This document shows, in pieces, positions 14,662-25,700 of a DNA stretch of 64,000 nucleotides. The translations under genes and the position numbers were made by a program. The first letter of the stretch is position 1; each line of letters starts with the position of its first letter. The stretch lies in assembly GCF_900070365.1 (NCBI RefSeq), contig NZ_LN850107.1, forward strand, positions 4,526,001 to 4,590,000. Direction: 5' to 3'. The notes under the pieces are model-generated. The model was not told the DNA's origin, made no database searches, and worked only from the letters and a program-made list of their open reading frames with translations. The DNA comes from Alloactinosynnema sp. L-07 (GTDB lineage: Bacteria; Actinomycetota; Actinomycetes; Mycobacteriales; Pseudonocardiaceae).

Positions 14662-16790
14662 CCCACATTGTCCGAAGCTCGAAGATACGTGATGCCGAAG
14701 GCCTTGAGCTCACGGTACTTCTGGTACCTCATAGCGAGGTCGAACGGGCTGTCACTCATGCGCTGGAAGATGTCGAGGCCGCGCCCGAGCAGGATCTTCC
14801 AGCCGGTGTCGGTGCTGATCGAGCGGTCGTGGATCGACTGGGGCTCGGCGAACTCGACGTCGAAGACGATGCCGAGCACCGCCGCGCTCTGTTTGATCTG
14901 CACGAGGTACTCATACTGTTTCTGCAGCTTCTCCGGACCGTCCTGGTTCTCGACCGTGATGAGCCTGAGCGCAACCTCGTCCGCGGGGTCCTTGCCACGC
15001 GCGATCGCCTCGGTGAGCTCCATCAGGTTCCTGGCCTGGTGGAACATGCGCACGTAGGGGTCGACGATCGTGATCTGCGAGGCGCCCTGCAAGTATGGGA
15101 CGAGCAGTGCGTCATAAGAGACGCCACGCTGACCTTCTTGGTACTCCTGATGTCCTTGGAACAGTTCAGACTCGCGCAGCGCGACCTTGTCGGGGCCAGC
15201 TGTGACAGCGGATTCCGCGCCGGCTCCCAGCGGGTCTGCGTTTGCCGGTGCCTCATCTGGCTCAGTGCCGGTGCGCATGCGGTGGTAATACCGGGGGTAC
15301 TCGTCCTCCTCGAGCGTAGCGACGGCGTACCAGGTGCCTTCCTTGTCGAGATAGCCGAACTTCACCTCGGCCATGGTCGAGTCGATGCGCAGGATCTGGT
15401 CCTTGACGCGCTTACGTCCCTCAATGGCGAACCGAAGGATTTCCTCAAGCTCCTTGCGAGTGGCCTCGCCGCCCGGATAGAGGATCTTCATCAGCCCGGA
15501 GAACGTCTTGTGGACGCTATCGCGGTCACGGGTCGAGATGTCGGGTGACAGCGTGAAGTGCTGCTGGTAGCGGTCGGAGTAATCCTGCGAGCGCATCGAC
15601 TTGAGGACTTCTGCGATGTAGTCGACGACGAACCCGTAGCCGTCGGAGAACATCTCGCCACGGATAATGTCGACTTCCCAGCCGGGGATGTAGTGGTGCA
15701 GACGGTCAAGGTAGGCCGGGTCGTGGTAGGCCTCGGGCAGCTCGTCGAACAGGTCGGAGTTCTTGAGCATGTACGGCACGGTGTGCGAGGTATTACCGAC
15801 GAAGACCATCGAGGCCTCGGCGCCTAGCGTCTCGACACCACGGGAGAACGACTTGTTCGCCATGTAGTTCTTCATGATGTCGACGAGCGCCTTGTCAGTG
15901 CGCTTCTTCTTGCCAGCGAACTCGTCGAAGGCGACGACGTCCCAGTACCCGACCAGGCCGATGCGTCCGTTGGAGTTGTTGACGAAGAGCTTGGGGACGG
16001 TGACCTCACCTCCGGAGATCAACATCCCGTGGGGCGAGAACTCCGAAAAGATGTGGGACTTCCCGGTTCCCTTGGGTCCGAGCTCGACGAGGTTGTAGTT
16101 GCGCTCGACGAACGGGATGAGGCGCACGAGCTGGAAAAACTTCCCTCGCCTACCGAACAGCTCAGGGTTGAAGCCGATCGACTGCATGAGCAGGTCAATC
16201 CACTCGGTGGTATTAAACCCGCGACGCGCCTCGAGATACTGGTCAACGTCGAACTTCGACAGCTGGATGGGCTTGATCGAGCCGAGGATCCAGGGCACGA
16301 ATCGCTGGTCGTCGCTGTGGAAGTACTCGATGTCGCAGATGCACCACACGCCACCAACCAGGAGCTTGGGGTGGGCCTTGATCGTCGAGGACTCGACGAT
16401 CACACCCTTGATGCCCAGGTTGGCGAACTCGGCCTCGTAAACATCGGCCCTTTCGTTGAGGGTGACGGTGACCTTATCGATGATCCGGTGCTGACCACGT
16501 TCCTTAATCGTGGACTTGACCAACTCTGACTCGCTGCGATTCACGTAGTGCTCGGCGAGGATCTTTCGCACGGTGTCGATGCCGGCCTGGATGGTGGCTT
16601 CGTCGTCGGAGGCCGCGTACTGGCCCAGCAGGTACTCCAGGACGTACGACGGCACGATGGCGTTGCCCTTGACGGCCTTGACCAGGTCCTTGCGGACGAC
16701 GACACCCGGGAACAGAAGGTTGATCTTGTAGTCGAGGTCGCTCTGCTGCGGTGCGCCGCAATCTGGCGTCTCGTTCTCGATCTCGCTCAT
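14658..16790 (-). CDS. brxL: BREX system Lon-like protein BrxL
   Basis: A 710-residue AAA+ protein, the last gene of the BREX-1 operon. The N-terminal BrxL domain ([20 protein letters not shown]) leads to the ATPase with Walker [10 protein letters not shown] at residues 238-246 and Walker [10 protein letters not shown] at 285-292. A sensor-like VFVGNT lies near residue 332. The C-terminal Lon-like part, from about 560, contains [20 protein letters not shown] and [19 protein letters not shown]. In characterised BREX-1 systems BrxL is a DNA-binding AAA+ ring needed for phage exclusion. The length is slightly above the usual 670-690 because of an acidic/Ala-rich insertion around residue 535. The start is 15 bases from the pglZ stop. 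Confidence 0.95.
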   Translation of the reverse strand: MSEIENETPDCGAPQQSDLDYKINLLFPGVVVRKDLVKAVKGNAIVPSYVLEYLLGQYAASDDEATIQAGIDTVRKILAEHYVNRSESELVKSTIKERGQHRIIDKVTVTLNERADVYEAEFANLGIKGVIVESSTIKAHPKLLVGGVWCICDIEYFHSDDQRFVPWILGSIKPIQLSKFDVDQYLEARRGFNTTEWIDLLMQSIGFNPELFGRRGKFFQLVRLIPFVERNYNLVELGPKGTGKSHIFSEFSPHGMLISGGEVTVPKLFVNNSNGRIGLVGYWDVVAFDEFAGKKKRTDKALVDIMKNYMANKSFSRGVETLGAEASMVFVGNTSHTVPYMLKNSDLFDELPEAYHDPAYLDRLHHYIPGWEVDIIRGEMFSDGYGFVVDYIAEVLKSMRSQDYSDRYQQHFTLSPDISTRDRDSVHKTFSGLMKILYPGGEATRKELEEILRFAIEGRKRVKDQILRIDSTMAEVKFGYLDKEGTWYAVATLEEDEYPRYYHRMRTGTEPDEAPANADPLGAGAESAVTAGPDKVALRESELFQGHQEYQEGQRGVSYDALLVPYLQGASQITIVDPYVRMFHQARNLMELTEAIARGKDPADEVALRLITVENQDGPEKLQKQYEYLVQIKQSAAVLGIVFDVEFAEPQSIHDRSISTDTGWKILLGRGLDIFQRMSDSPFDLAMRYQKYRELKAFGITYLRASDNVG

Positions 16791-16805
16791 TCGGCTCCCT
16801 TCTCT

Positions 16806-19301
16806 CTAGAAGTCGAAGTCCGACACGAACGAACGCTTCAACGTGTAGACCGCTTTGGCAAAGACCCGCCACTGGTTGGTGTTGGGGATTCGCTCCTCCA
16901 GGCGGAACTCCACAGCCCGGTTGTTGTAGTCGCTCGACTCCTGGATGAGCAGCATCCGCGCGCTCTGGTAGCGGTCGCGCTTGTCGGCCGAAGTCTGGTC
17001 GAAGGTCAGGTCGACGAGGTTCGAGATCAGCGTCTCGCCCACGTAGAGCCCAGCGCGCAGCGTGCGAGGCTGGACCTTGTCGCTGACCGGCTCGGTCTGG
17101 AACAGGCGGACGACGACCTGCCCGGTCGTGATCTTGTCGGACTCGGGCCACACCTCGACGTTGACCAGTCGGGTATCGCTCTTGCGCTTCTTGTTGACCG
17201 CCAGTACGGGCACGACGATCTCCTGGAGTGTCGCCCCACCATGGACGAACCGTGAACCCCCGCCAGCCAGTCGCAGGCGGTGGATCGACTTGGGAATCTG
17301 AACTTCCAGGTCGCTCTGGAGCCCGAGCTGGGCTGCCTCGAAGGTGGCGAAGGCGTTGTCGACCTTGAGGCCCCTGCCCAGTACGAAGCGCCGGTTGACG
17401 ACCTTGATCTCGTCGCCTTGCGGCTGAGTCGACAGGAAGAACGTGTCGGCCAGGGCTTCGTCTTGAAACAGGAAGCCGTGGTCAGCGGTGATGAAGATGT
17501 TGGTGGCGTTGGCGCTGGCCAGCTTCTTCACCAGGTCGACGATGTCACGCAGAGTGTCATCGACGGCCTCGAACACCTGGCGTTCGGTGCCGGGCTTGTC
17601 GCCTACGGCGTCGATCCGGTTGTGGTACACGTACAAGACCCGGTTGGCCTTGTACAGCTCGCGCCGCTCCTCGGCGTTCAGTGCCTTGAAGTCCTCGGCC
17701 TGAATCGCCGCCCCACCGACACCCTCAAGGATCTTGCCGCGGAAGGCGGTGTTGTTGGTTGGCTGTTCGTCGGCCAGCACAGTCTTGGCGTCGACCGAGT
17801 GCCTGAGCGTCGATTGCGGCAGCAACGCCGCCATGCCGAGCTGGGTGTAGCTCGGCACTACCCCGAGGACGGCCTCCAGATTGGCGTCAAAGCGGTCCTC
17901 CTGCCGAATGAGCGACCCGAGCTCGTCAGCCACTTCGTACCGCATGGCATCGGAGATGATGACAACGGCCTTCTTGTCACCGTCGCGCACCAGTGGCTCG
18001 ACGTAACGGGAGTAGAAGTCGGTCTGCGAACGCAGCGCGGTCGAGCGCCACTTCTCGACCTGGTCGACCTGCTGCTGCCACTTATTGCCCAGCTCGTAGA
18101 CGAACTTGTTCGTGTAGCGCTTCTCGACCTGCTCGCGCAGCGCCTCCAAGGGCTTCGGGTACTCGGCAGTACGTGTGGCATAGACGAACTGCCGGTAGAG
18201 CTGGTCGATGCGGAACCACTCGCGCCGATAGCGCTCCAACCCGTCATCGAACGACTGCATCCCCAGATCCAGCGAGGCCAGCTCGCCCAGCAACACCGAG
18301 GCGCTGGCGACGGCCGTGTAGAGCTGCCGGTAGCCGTCGATCCACACGCTGCTCTGCCGCGCCCGCACCACCTCGCCCACCTCGCGTGGAGTGACAGTCT
18401 GCTCGGCTACCGCCCGCGCCAGATCGCTGATGATCTTCTGGTCGATCTCCTCGAACAAGTCGACGGCCACCAGGTCACGGTAGCTCGCGACCTCGACCGT
18501 CGACTTGTAGTCCAGATCGCGAGCTGCCCGTTTGGCGAGCGTGGCCATGGCGTCCTGACTGCGCCGGTCGTGGCGCAGGCTGGCGAAGTCAAGCTGGATG
18601 TTCTGCAGCCCACCAGGCCGATCGGACTTGAAACCGTCGATGGCCTTGCGGAAGATCCACAAAACCAAGTCGTCGATGCTCGGCGACGCGGACTCGTAGC
18701 CGTAGATGCTCGCGACGCCTCGCCAGTAGAAGTCGTCGAGACAGAAGTCGACGAGGGAGTCGAACTTGGTGCGAGCCCCTTTCGCGTTCTCCGTCAGCAG
18801 CGTCCTAGTGATCTCCAGCAGGCTGTGCTCGCGCTGACCAAGCACGACGGCGCTGATCTTGGCTCGCAGCCTGGCGGCATCGTCCTCCGAACCCAGCAGT
18901 GCCTTGAGGCTCTGAACGCGCTTGGCTGCATTGAAGAACTTCTCGTGGGCCTGGACAACCTCGTCGATACCCTGGCCGACCAAGCCCAGGTCCTGCGTCA
19001 CTAGAGCCGTGCGGTCGGCCGTGAAGACCCCATAGGCCAGCTCCAGGTCGAGCAGCCAGTTCCCAATGCCAGTCGGCACCGGACCGGACCGGTAGACGAG
19101 AAACTTGCCCTCCGGCTCGTCGTGCAGCAGCCGGTTCTTGATACGGAACTCGTCATTGGAGACTCGGATCGTCTGGACGCCCGACAGGTCGAGACCGTCC
19201 AGATCCGCGGCGTACTGACCATCCGGGTCGTGCCAGAAGACAACCCGGCGGCTATCGAACCAGCGCAACAGGTGCGGGCGGACCGTGGTGGCGTCACTCA
19301 T
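16806..19301 (-). CDS. pglZ: BREX-1 alkaline phosphatase-superfamily protein PglZ
   Basis: An 831-residue PglZ of the type-A class. The N-terminus (LRWFDSRRVVFWHDPDGQYA) matches the family. The central phosphatase-like core shows VVIISDAMRYE around residues 447-456 and the distal metal-site motif NIFITADHGFLF around 605-615, followed by the beta-rich C-terminal domain. PglZ is indispensable in BREX and PGL systems, with phosphodiesterase-type metal-binding residues. ATG 19301 was chosen because it has GAGG upstream and overlaps the pglX stop by eight bases; a TTG four codons upstream is also open. No frame disruption is seen, so the protein should be active. Confidence 0.95.
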   Translation of the reverse strand: MSDATTVRPHLLRWFDSRRVVFWHDPDGQYAADLDGLDLSGVQTIRVSNDEFRIKNRLLHDEPEGKFLVYRSGPVPTGIGNWLLDLELAYGVFTADRTALVTQDLGLVGQGIDEVVQAHEKFFNAAKRVQSLKALLGSEDDAARLRAKISAVVLGQREHSLLEITRTLLTENAKGARTKFDSLVDFCLDDFYWRGVASIYGYESASPSIDDLVLWIFRKAIDGFKSDRPGGLQNIQLDFASLRHDRRSQDAMATLAKRAARDLDYKSTVEVASYRDLVAVDLFEEIDQKIISDLARAVAEQTVTPREVGEVVRARQSSVWIDGYRQLYTAVASASVLLGELASLDLGMQSFDDGLERYRREWFRIDQLYRQFVYATRTAEYPKPLEALREQVEKRYTNKFVYELGNKWQQQVDQVEKWRSTALRSQTDFYSRYVEPLVRDGDKKAVVIISDAMRYEVADELGSLIRQEDRFDANLEAVLGVVPSYTQLGMAALLPQSTLRHSVDAKTVLADEQPTNNTAFRGKILEGVGGAAIQAEDFKALNAEERRELYKANRVLYVYHNRIDAVGDKPGTERQVFEAVDDTLRDIVDLVKKLASANATNIFITADHGFLFQDEALADTFFLSTQPQGDEIKVVNRRFVLGRGLKVDNAFATFEAAQLGLQSDLEVQIPKSIHRLRLAGGGSRFVHGGATLQEIVVPVLAVNKKRKSDTRLVNVEVWPESDKITTGQVVVRLFQTEPVSDKVQPRTLRAGLYVGETLISNLVDLTFDQTSADKRDRYQSARMLLIQESSDYNNRAVEFRLEERIPNTNQWRVFAKAVYTLKRSFVSDFDF

Positions 19302-22300
19302 CGCTGGCCTCAAGACCGACGATCTTCTTCAGAGCGGCACCGAACTTCGGGTAGTTCGCCTTCACGCCGTCGTCCAAGTTGAGAGCCAGTTGGCGGGAGG
19401 CAAGTGGATACACCACGTCGTGCTCGTACTCTTCGAGCTCCAGTAGCACCTTACGCAACCGGTCGGCCTCCTTTTGGGCAGCGGCCTGCTGACGCGGCGT
19501 AGCGCTACCAGCAGCCAGGCGCTCCTGCTGCTGCAGGCTCGACGAGAGCTTGGCTCGAAACTCGCGCAGGTACTCGTTGAGCACCGTCGAGACCGTGGAC
19601 GGCGTATAGCGGTGCATGTAGATCAGCGCATTGAACGAGCCCTTCGGGCTGGAGAAGAGCCAGTAAATCGGACGCTTCTTGTACCGCTGGACGTGATCCT
19701 TGTAGAACGACTTCACGAAGTAGTCGCGGACTTCCTTGACACCGAGCGACTCGGTCACGAAGCGCAGGTTCTCCTCGAAGTGCTGCTCCCCGAAGGCCAC
19801 CCGGAGGAACATACGAAAGCGCGCGACGATGTCATCCTCGAACCAGTCACCATCCACTATGGGGATGACGTTGTCGTTGTCCGGCGCGAACGCAGGGCTA
19901 GGCACCTTGGCCAGGTAGTCCTGCACCGTGGCGCCATGATCGGCCAGAATCAGGCCCGGCTCGTCGAGGCTGTAGCGACCGAACATACAACCCACAGAAT
20001 ACGAAATCAGGTCACCAACCGAGTCCGAACGAAACTCGCCAATCCCGCCTTCGCCGCGCCCACCTGATTCATCAAAATAGTTTCCTGTCAAAGTCACAGG
20101 TCGCTGGCGCGCGCCATCGGCCGGATTGGAATCCCCCAAGAAATAGTGACCCTCGAAGAACGAGTCGATCTCAGACTCAATCTGAGCAAGCTCAACACAT
20201 TCCTCCTTTCGGCAGCGAAATGAGGAATCGATCTGCGTGGACAACCCGCCCAGATTTCCAATAATCGGTGATTTCTTAAAGTTCCACGATGTCTCATTCC
20301 GATCCCAATCCGCTCGCGATATATCAATGGCACGCTCAACCTTCTTCTGCAGGTCGGCAGCATAGACGAGATCTTCAAGCTCGGCGATCATTGGCATCTC
20401 TAGGACATTCTCTACCTGAAATGTAGACGTTGGATTCAAACATTTCATCAAATATGTTCCAGTGGTTGAACCGAGCAGACCCAGCAGGGTCAAGAGAGTT
20501 TCTCGTCTCGCGGGAAACACACCCGATCCGGCGACGTCCCACAGGAACCCTGCCGGATAGTAGCGGGGTGCAAACTCATCCGATGACCGATAACTCCAGC
20601 TCAAATACTCACGAAAGTAGAACTGGCTGTTCGTCGACCGATTGCGCACGAAATCGTCGCCCCTATTTGACCAGTTCACCACATGCGACTGCGCGCCGTA
20701 CCAACGTCGCGGCTCTCCGCCCTTGTTGTAGGGAGCCCACCGCTTCGCGGAGCCCCACCCACTCTCTCCATTCAGCTCGATTCGGTCGAATGGCACCTCG
20801 TGCCAGAGGCGCAGAAATCTCGAGTTCGAGCCTGTGATCATCCCTTGAATCGCCGGAGCCACGCTTTCAACCGGATCGGAGTGTGCCAAAACATTCCGCG
20901 CATCGGCTCCAAGCCAGTAAATTAGTCGACTGCCTGGGAGCGGTAGGAACATCTCCGCCGACCTCAAGTAGCACGCATCATCCGGCCCGCTGCGAACGAC
21001 TCTAGCGAGTGCATTCATCTTCGCTTCAGCCGCTCCGAGGGTGGTCAAGCGAATATACAACCCCTCGCGGGCGGGCTGCGAGTTGTTAGCAATAACGAAA
21101 GCGACGGTAGACACAATCTCACCGGTCACAGAATCAAAGGCTCTCGTGCCGAGGTGTGCGAGCACCTCCGTAGATGTTGTCGACAAAATTCGATGCCTCA
21201 GCTGCTTGCTGGTTGACAAGAACATCCAAGAATGCATCGTGATCATGGCAATCAGACCGCCAACGGCCGCCATTTCAATTGCGCGCTCAATGAAGGCTGC
21301 GTACAGATCGGAGGAGCTGACTGGATACTCGACCTTCAACCATTCATTCACCATGCCGCACATATTTTTTCCGCCCATGTACGGCGGATTTGTAACAATA
21401 ATGTGATACCGACCACTTAGGCTCTCAGCCTGGAAAACGACGCGATTGGCCCGGAAGAGAACATCGGCGCGGAGAAGATCGTCTGCATCGTCGAGGGTAG
21501 CGAGGTGACGACCAAGCCGACGGGACAGTTCGCGATCAGGCCGGATCAACGACCCCGCAGTATCGGCGTGCTCGAATTGGTTCCAGAAGACAGACTCTGC
21601 CTGTCGGTCGCCACCGCCTGTCAACAGGAACTCAATCTCATCCTGTGCGAAGCAGATCGCGTCGAGGACGCAAACCTTGGGCTCAACCTGATTGGTAAAG
21701 AACGTGCGCTGCTTAGCGCGTGCCTTCATGGTCAGGGCGAAGGCTGCCAACGCCCCAGCTCGCGGATCGATCTCCACGCCGTAGAGGTTGTTGGTCAGGA
21801 TCAGGCCGGGGATCTCGGCCGGAGCGTAGCCCTCTTCCTCGTAGATGGCGTACAGCAGGTCGAAGGCGTAGGTCAGCATGTGCCCGGATCCACAGGCCGG
21901 GTCGACAATCTTGAGTTCCTCTGGACTGCTGACCTTGAGGTAGTCGGTCTCCTCGTCGACCGGGGCGATGTAGTACAGCATCTGGTCGACAAGCCGTGAG
22001 GACGGCCGGTTGAGCATCCACAGGCGGCCAAGGGAGTTCTCGACGAGATAGCGGACAATCCAATGCGGCGTGAATAGCTGGGTAGCTGCGGGGATCTCAT
22101 CGGCGCCGGCCTTCTTGTTCTTCTTGAAGCCAGCGAAGACCTCGTCCTTACGCTCCGAGATGTAGAATTGGTACAGCCAGCCGATGACCTCGACGTCCTG
22201 ACAGGCGTCGATCGTGAGCACTTTGACGGCACGGCTCGGCACCGAGTCGTCGGCCAGCAGATTGGCTGGAATGAGCAGCTCGGTGAAGTCGCCCTCCCGC

Positions 22301-22794
22301 TCGAACATGAACGGCATGGCGCGGTTCCAGTAGCGGCAGTGGTCCGCAAGCAACAGGGCGTAGGCCTCGCCCTGAGCATCGTCGCTTCGACGGGTGCCGT
22401 TGAGTAGAGCCGTGACCGTCTCGCGGGTCTTGGTGCCGACCACCGCGGCGTCGATGTTGCCGCGCTTGGCTTCGGCCAGGATCTCGGCCTGACCGGACTC
22501 GATGCCGGACTGTGGCGAGACGACCCCGACACCGGTGTAGCCGTTGGCGTCCATGAAGCGCAGGGCGATGATCCGGTTGAACCAGGTGTATGCGACCCGG
22601 TCGGCGACGGCTCCCTTGCCCTTGTCGCCGCCACCGGCCGCCGTGACAGCCTTCTGCAGAGCTTCTACGGCCGCGGGTTGCTCGACCCGCTCGGGCGAGG
22701 CTGGGGCCAGCACAACGGCGATCCGGGCCGTCACCTCACGGATGAGCGCCGTGCGTGCCCAGGTGGCGAACGATTTCAGCGGTGCGGTTTCCAT
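19294..22794 (-). CDS. pglX: BREX-1 adenine-specific DNA methyltransferase PglX
   Basis: A 1166-residue N6-adenine methyltransferase, the host-marking and specificity subunit of BREX. The SAM-binding motif DPACGSGH is at residues 298-305 and the catalytic NPPY at 469-472. From about residue 460 to 920 (roughly 21,420-20,030) the DNA is visibly AT-richer and the codon usage less GC-biased than in the flanking parts of the same gene, covering the expected target-recognition region. This suggests recombinational replacement of the specificity domain. The C-terminal part regains normal composition and ends in a coiled coil and YPKFGAALKKIVGLEA. The start is coupled to brxC (TGATG). I see no frameshift. 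Confidence 0.95.
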   Translation of the reverse strand: METAPLKSFATWARTALIREVTARIAVVLAPASPERVEQPAAVEALQKAVTAAGGGDKGKGAVADRVAYTWFNRIIALRFMDANGYTGVGVVSPQSGIESGQAEILAEAKRGNIDAAVVGTKTRETVTALLNGTRRSDDAQGEAYALLLADHCRYWNRAMPFMFEREGDFTELLIPANLLADDSVPSRAVKVLTIDACQDVEVIGWLYQFYISERKDEVFAGFKKNKKAGADEIPAATQLFTPHWIVRYLVENSLGRLWMLNRPSSRLVDQMLYYIAPVDEETDYLKVSSPEELKIVDPACGSGHMLTYAFDLLYAIYEEEGYAPAEIPGLILTNNLYGVEIDPRAGALAAFALTMKARAKQRTFFTNQVEPKVCVLDAICFAQDEIEFLLTGGGDRQAESVFWNQFEHADTAGSLIRPDRELSRRLGRHLATLDDADDLLRADVLFRANRVVFQAESLSGRYHIIVTNPPYMGGKNMCGMVNEWLKVEYPVSSSDLYAAFIERAIEMAAVGGLIAMITMHSWMFLSTSKQLRHRILSTTSTEVLAHLGTRAFDSVTGEIVSTVAFVIANNSQPAREGLYIRLTTLGAAEAKMNALARVVRSGPDDACYLRSAEMFLPLPGSRLIYWLGADARNVLAHSDPVESVAPAIQGMITGSNSRFLRLWHEVPFDRIELNGESGWGSAKRWAPYNKGGEPRRWYGAQSHVVNWSNRGDDFVRNRSTNSQFYFREYLSWSYRSSDEFAPRYYPAGFLWDVAGSGVFPARRETLLTLLGLLGSTTGTYLMKCLNPTSTFQVENVLEMPMIAELEDLVYAADLQKKVERAIDISRADWDRNETSWNFKKSPIIGNLGGLSTQIDSSFRCRKEECVELAQIESEIDSFFEGHYFLGDSNPADGARQRPVTLTGNYFDESGGRGEGGIGEFRSDSVGDLISYSVGCMFGRYSLDEPGLILADHGATVQDYLAKVPSPAFAPDNDNVIPIVDGDWFEDDIVARFRMFLRVAFGEQHFEENLRFVTESLGVKEVRDYFVKSFYKDHVQRYKKRPIYWLFSSPKGSFNALIYMHRYTPSTVSTVLNEYLREFRAKLSSSLQQQERLAAGSATPRQQAAAQKEADRLRKVLLELEEYEHDVVYPLASRQLALNLDDGVKANYPKFGAALKKIVGLEASDE

Positions 22795-25700
22795 CAGAGA
22801 GAGATTCGCTTTCCGTCATTCAGGGTCTGGACGAGTGCCATGCGCAGGGCGTCGAGGTAGCGGTCGACGTCCTTCTCCGTTTCCAGCACACCCGAGACGC
22901 CGGTAGCCGAGATGGTCTTGACCGACACGGTCTGCTTCGGAGGAGGAACGTCGTCTCCTCCGTCACCCTGTGTTGACGCGGCCAGCTGGTCGACCAAGCT
23001 CGGGTAAACGGACGCCTCGAAGCTCGAGCCGATCTCCCGGATGAGGGCGATCTGGTTCTGAGAGCGGACACGGGAGATCGTCTGGTCGACCCGGCGCAGC
23101 ACGCTCTCCTGGGCGTCCGGTGTCGCCTTGGCGTAGAAGGCGCTCGCTTCGATCTCGGCCTTACGCCCCTCGATAGCCTCGACGATCTCGGTGCGATTCG
23201 ACGTCACGACCTCGTCGATCTGGGCGCGTATCTGGTCACTCGCCTGTTTGAGCTGGGCCATCTTGTTGCCCCGGAAGGCGTTCAGGTCGTCCAGTGCGGC
23301 GCGCACCGCGGCGTCGCTCCCAGACGGCAGATAACCGAGGTTGCTGCTGTGGGTGGTCAGCAGATCGGTAGCCTGGTCGTAAATGGCTTTCTGGCCACCG
23401 CTGAGGAATGCCCGGATCGGGTCGATCGTGCTTTCCTTGGCGTCGAGCAAGTCGTCGCCAAGGTTGAAGTCGGTCAGGTACCAGTCGTCGGGTTTGCCGA
23501 CCACCTGGTCGAGTAAGGCGATCGGAGTGGAGAGCTGGGCCACGAACGGGTACGTCGAACCCGTGATGGTCGCGTTGAGCTCGTCGCGCTTGGCCTTCAG
23601 CTTGTCGGCCCCGCTGTGGGCAAGTTCCAGCGGGTCCTTGGGGGTGTTGCCCTCGTCGAAGAAGTCGGTGCAGAACTTGCGGAAGGCGGCCACCTTGCGC
23701 TCGTCGAAAGTCTTTTGGGGAGACACCACGGCGTGGGCGTGCTTCTGGGTGTTGCGTAGTGCCGTAGCGACCTCGGAACGCTTAAGGACGTTGCCGTCGA
23801 CCGTGAGCGTGACCTTGGAGGTGCCGATCAGGTAGGCGACCAGGACCTCGATCGAGGCCAGGTCCCAGCCATAGGGCTTGGCCGTAAAGCTGTCGACGAT
23901 GATCTTGGTCGTGACCTGCTCGCCGAGCGTCTCCTTGCGGAGAACGAACGACAGCACTTCCTCCGCCGGCGCGTAGAGCTTGCTGGCGGTCTCGGCATCG
24001 AACAACCCACTGTCGGGCTTGACGGCCGAGGCGACCTGCTGCTCGCTGTAAGTCGTACCGCCAAGCAGCTTGAGCTGGGTGTAGGTGCGGCTGATGAGGT
24101 CCTGGAAGCCGTCGGTCACCCGAACGAGCGCGTCCTGGGAGCTTGAGGTGATGTCGGCGGCGTTGATGACCAGAGTGGACTTGCCCACCGAGGCCCTCGC
24201 CCGCTCGATGAGCTCCTTCCCGCGGCCGATGTTCTGCGCACCCTTGGTCTGCAGGATCTGGACCTCGACGGCCGAGATCGAGCTGCTCTGTTTGCGCTTG
24301 ATGTACTTCTCGGTCTTGATCAATAGCCGTATATCCGCGAGGATCCGGGCGTCCGGCTCAAGGATGACGCGCAGCTCGTCCTTGCCCGCGCTGTGCATGC
24401 GGATCTCATCGGGCGAGTACGGGTACTCCGGCGAGATGAAGTGGACCGCCAGCTCGCGCTGCGGGCCATGGGCCTGGTCATCGAGCTTGAAGCCAAAAGG
24501 GAAGTCCTGGCCGTTCTTGGCGTAGCGGATCTTGTTCGTCTTGATGACGTCGCCCGACAAGATCTTGAACAGTCGCCCGCTGATCTCGGAGGCGTCGATG
24601 TCGACGTTCTTGATCTCTTCCACGATGACCTGTTCTTCGTTGGTCAAATACTCGTAGGCGTTGCCGTTGCGCTGAATGTAGGTCTGCGTCTCCAGCACGG
24701 TCAGCGCTTCCTTGACCTGGTCGGAGAGCGCAGGAAGGTCGAGGCCGAGACGATCGTAGACCAGCACCGTGAGGTTGCGCGGGGTCGCTTGGAAGCCCTC
24801 GACGTACTTGACCAGGAACAGCGCCTTGAGCAAGCGAACCGCCAGCGGATTGTCGACGTTGCGCTCAGCGACGTCGATCGAGCGCTGGGCGGCAGACTTC
24901 AGCGAGGCGCGGATGCCGGCGAACATGCTGTCGAACGTCGCGAGCTGGCCGACCTCGACGTTGCCGATGTCCTTGGCGACCTGCTGGACGACTCCGAGCA
25001 TTGAGCGCTCGCCTACAGAGCTGTTGCGCCCCTCGAAAACGTTGTGGTCGGAGATGCCCTCAATCGCAGCCTGAAACAGCGGGAACTGGTAGCTGACGAA
25101 CGGGTAGGTCCCGACGAAGTGGGCCTCGTCCGTGTAGTTGCGGTAGGTCTTGGCCCCGTCGACGAAGTCGAACAGCGTCTTGAAGTTGGCGTGCTGGTCG
25201 GCGTAGATCGTGCTCAGCTCGACCACACCGGCGTCGTTCTTGTCAAGCAGACGTTTGCGGATGACCTCCTCGACATCGGCGCTGGTGAGCTTAAGGCGGG
25301 TCTTGAAGCGAGCCTGGATCTTGGAGAAGTCGTTGCCCTGCTGCCTCGTGCGGTCGCCGATGACCTTCTCCATGTCCTCCTGCGAGGTCACAAACACCCA
25401 TGCCCGGCCGGAGCACTTGGTGTTGAGCGACTCGGCGATGGTCTGCAGGTTGAGCATCAGTTTGGTGTCCGAGCCGATGAACTGACCGACCTCGTCGACG
25501 AAGAAGTTCAACCGGAAGACCGGGTCGCCCTGCTTGTCCAGCCATGTCTTGACCTCATTGGCGAAGTCCTCGATCGAGACGGAGTAGGAGGCGCTGTACT
25601 GCCGGATGATGCCGTCGGCGGTCCCGCTGTTGATCTCGGCGAAGGCCCGGTCGATGCTCGGGCCTTCCAGTGCGCTCTGCTCGCGCCCTTGGGTCCAGGG

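Noticed and set aside
17280..19004. 574-codon plus-strand open frame across pglZ
   Set aside because: It is the antisense shadow of pglZ caused by GC-rich third positions; no ribosome site and no domain pattern.
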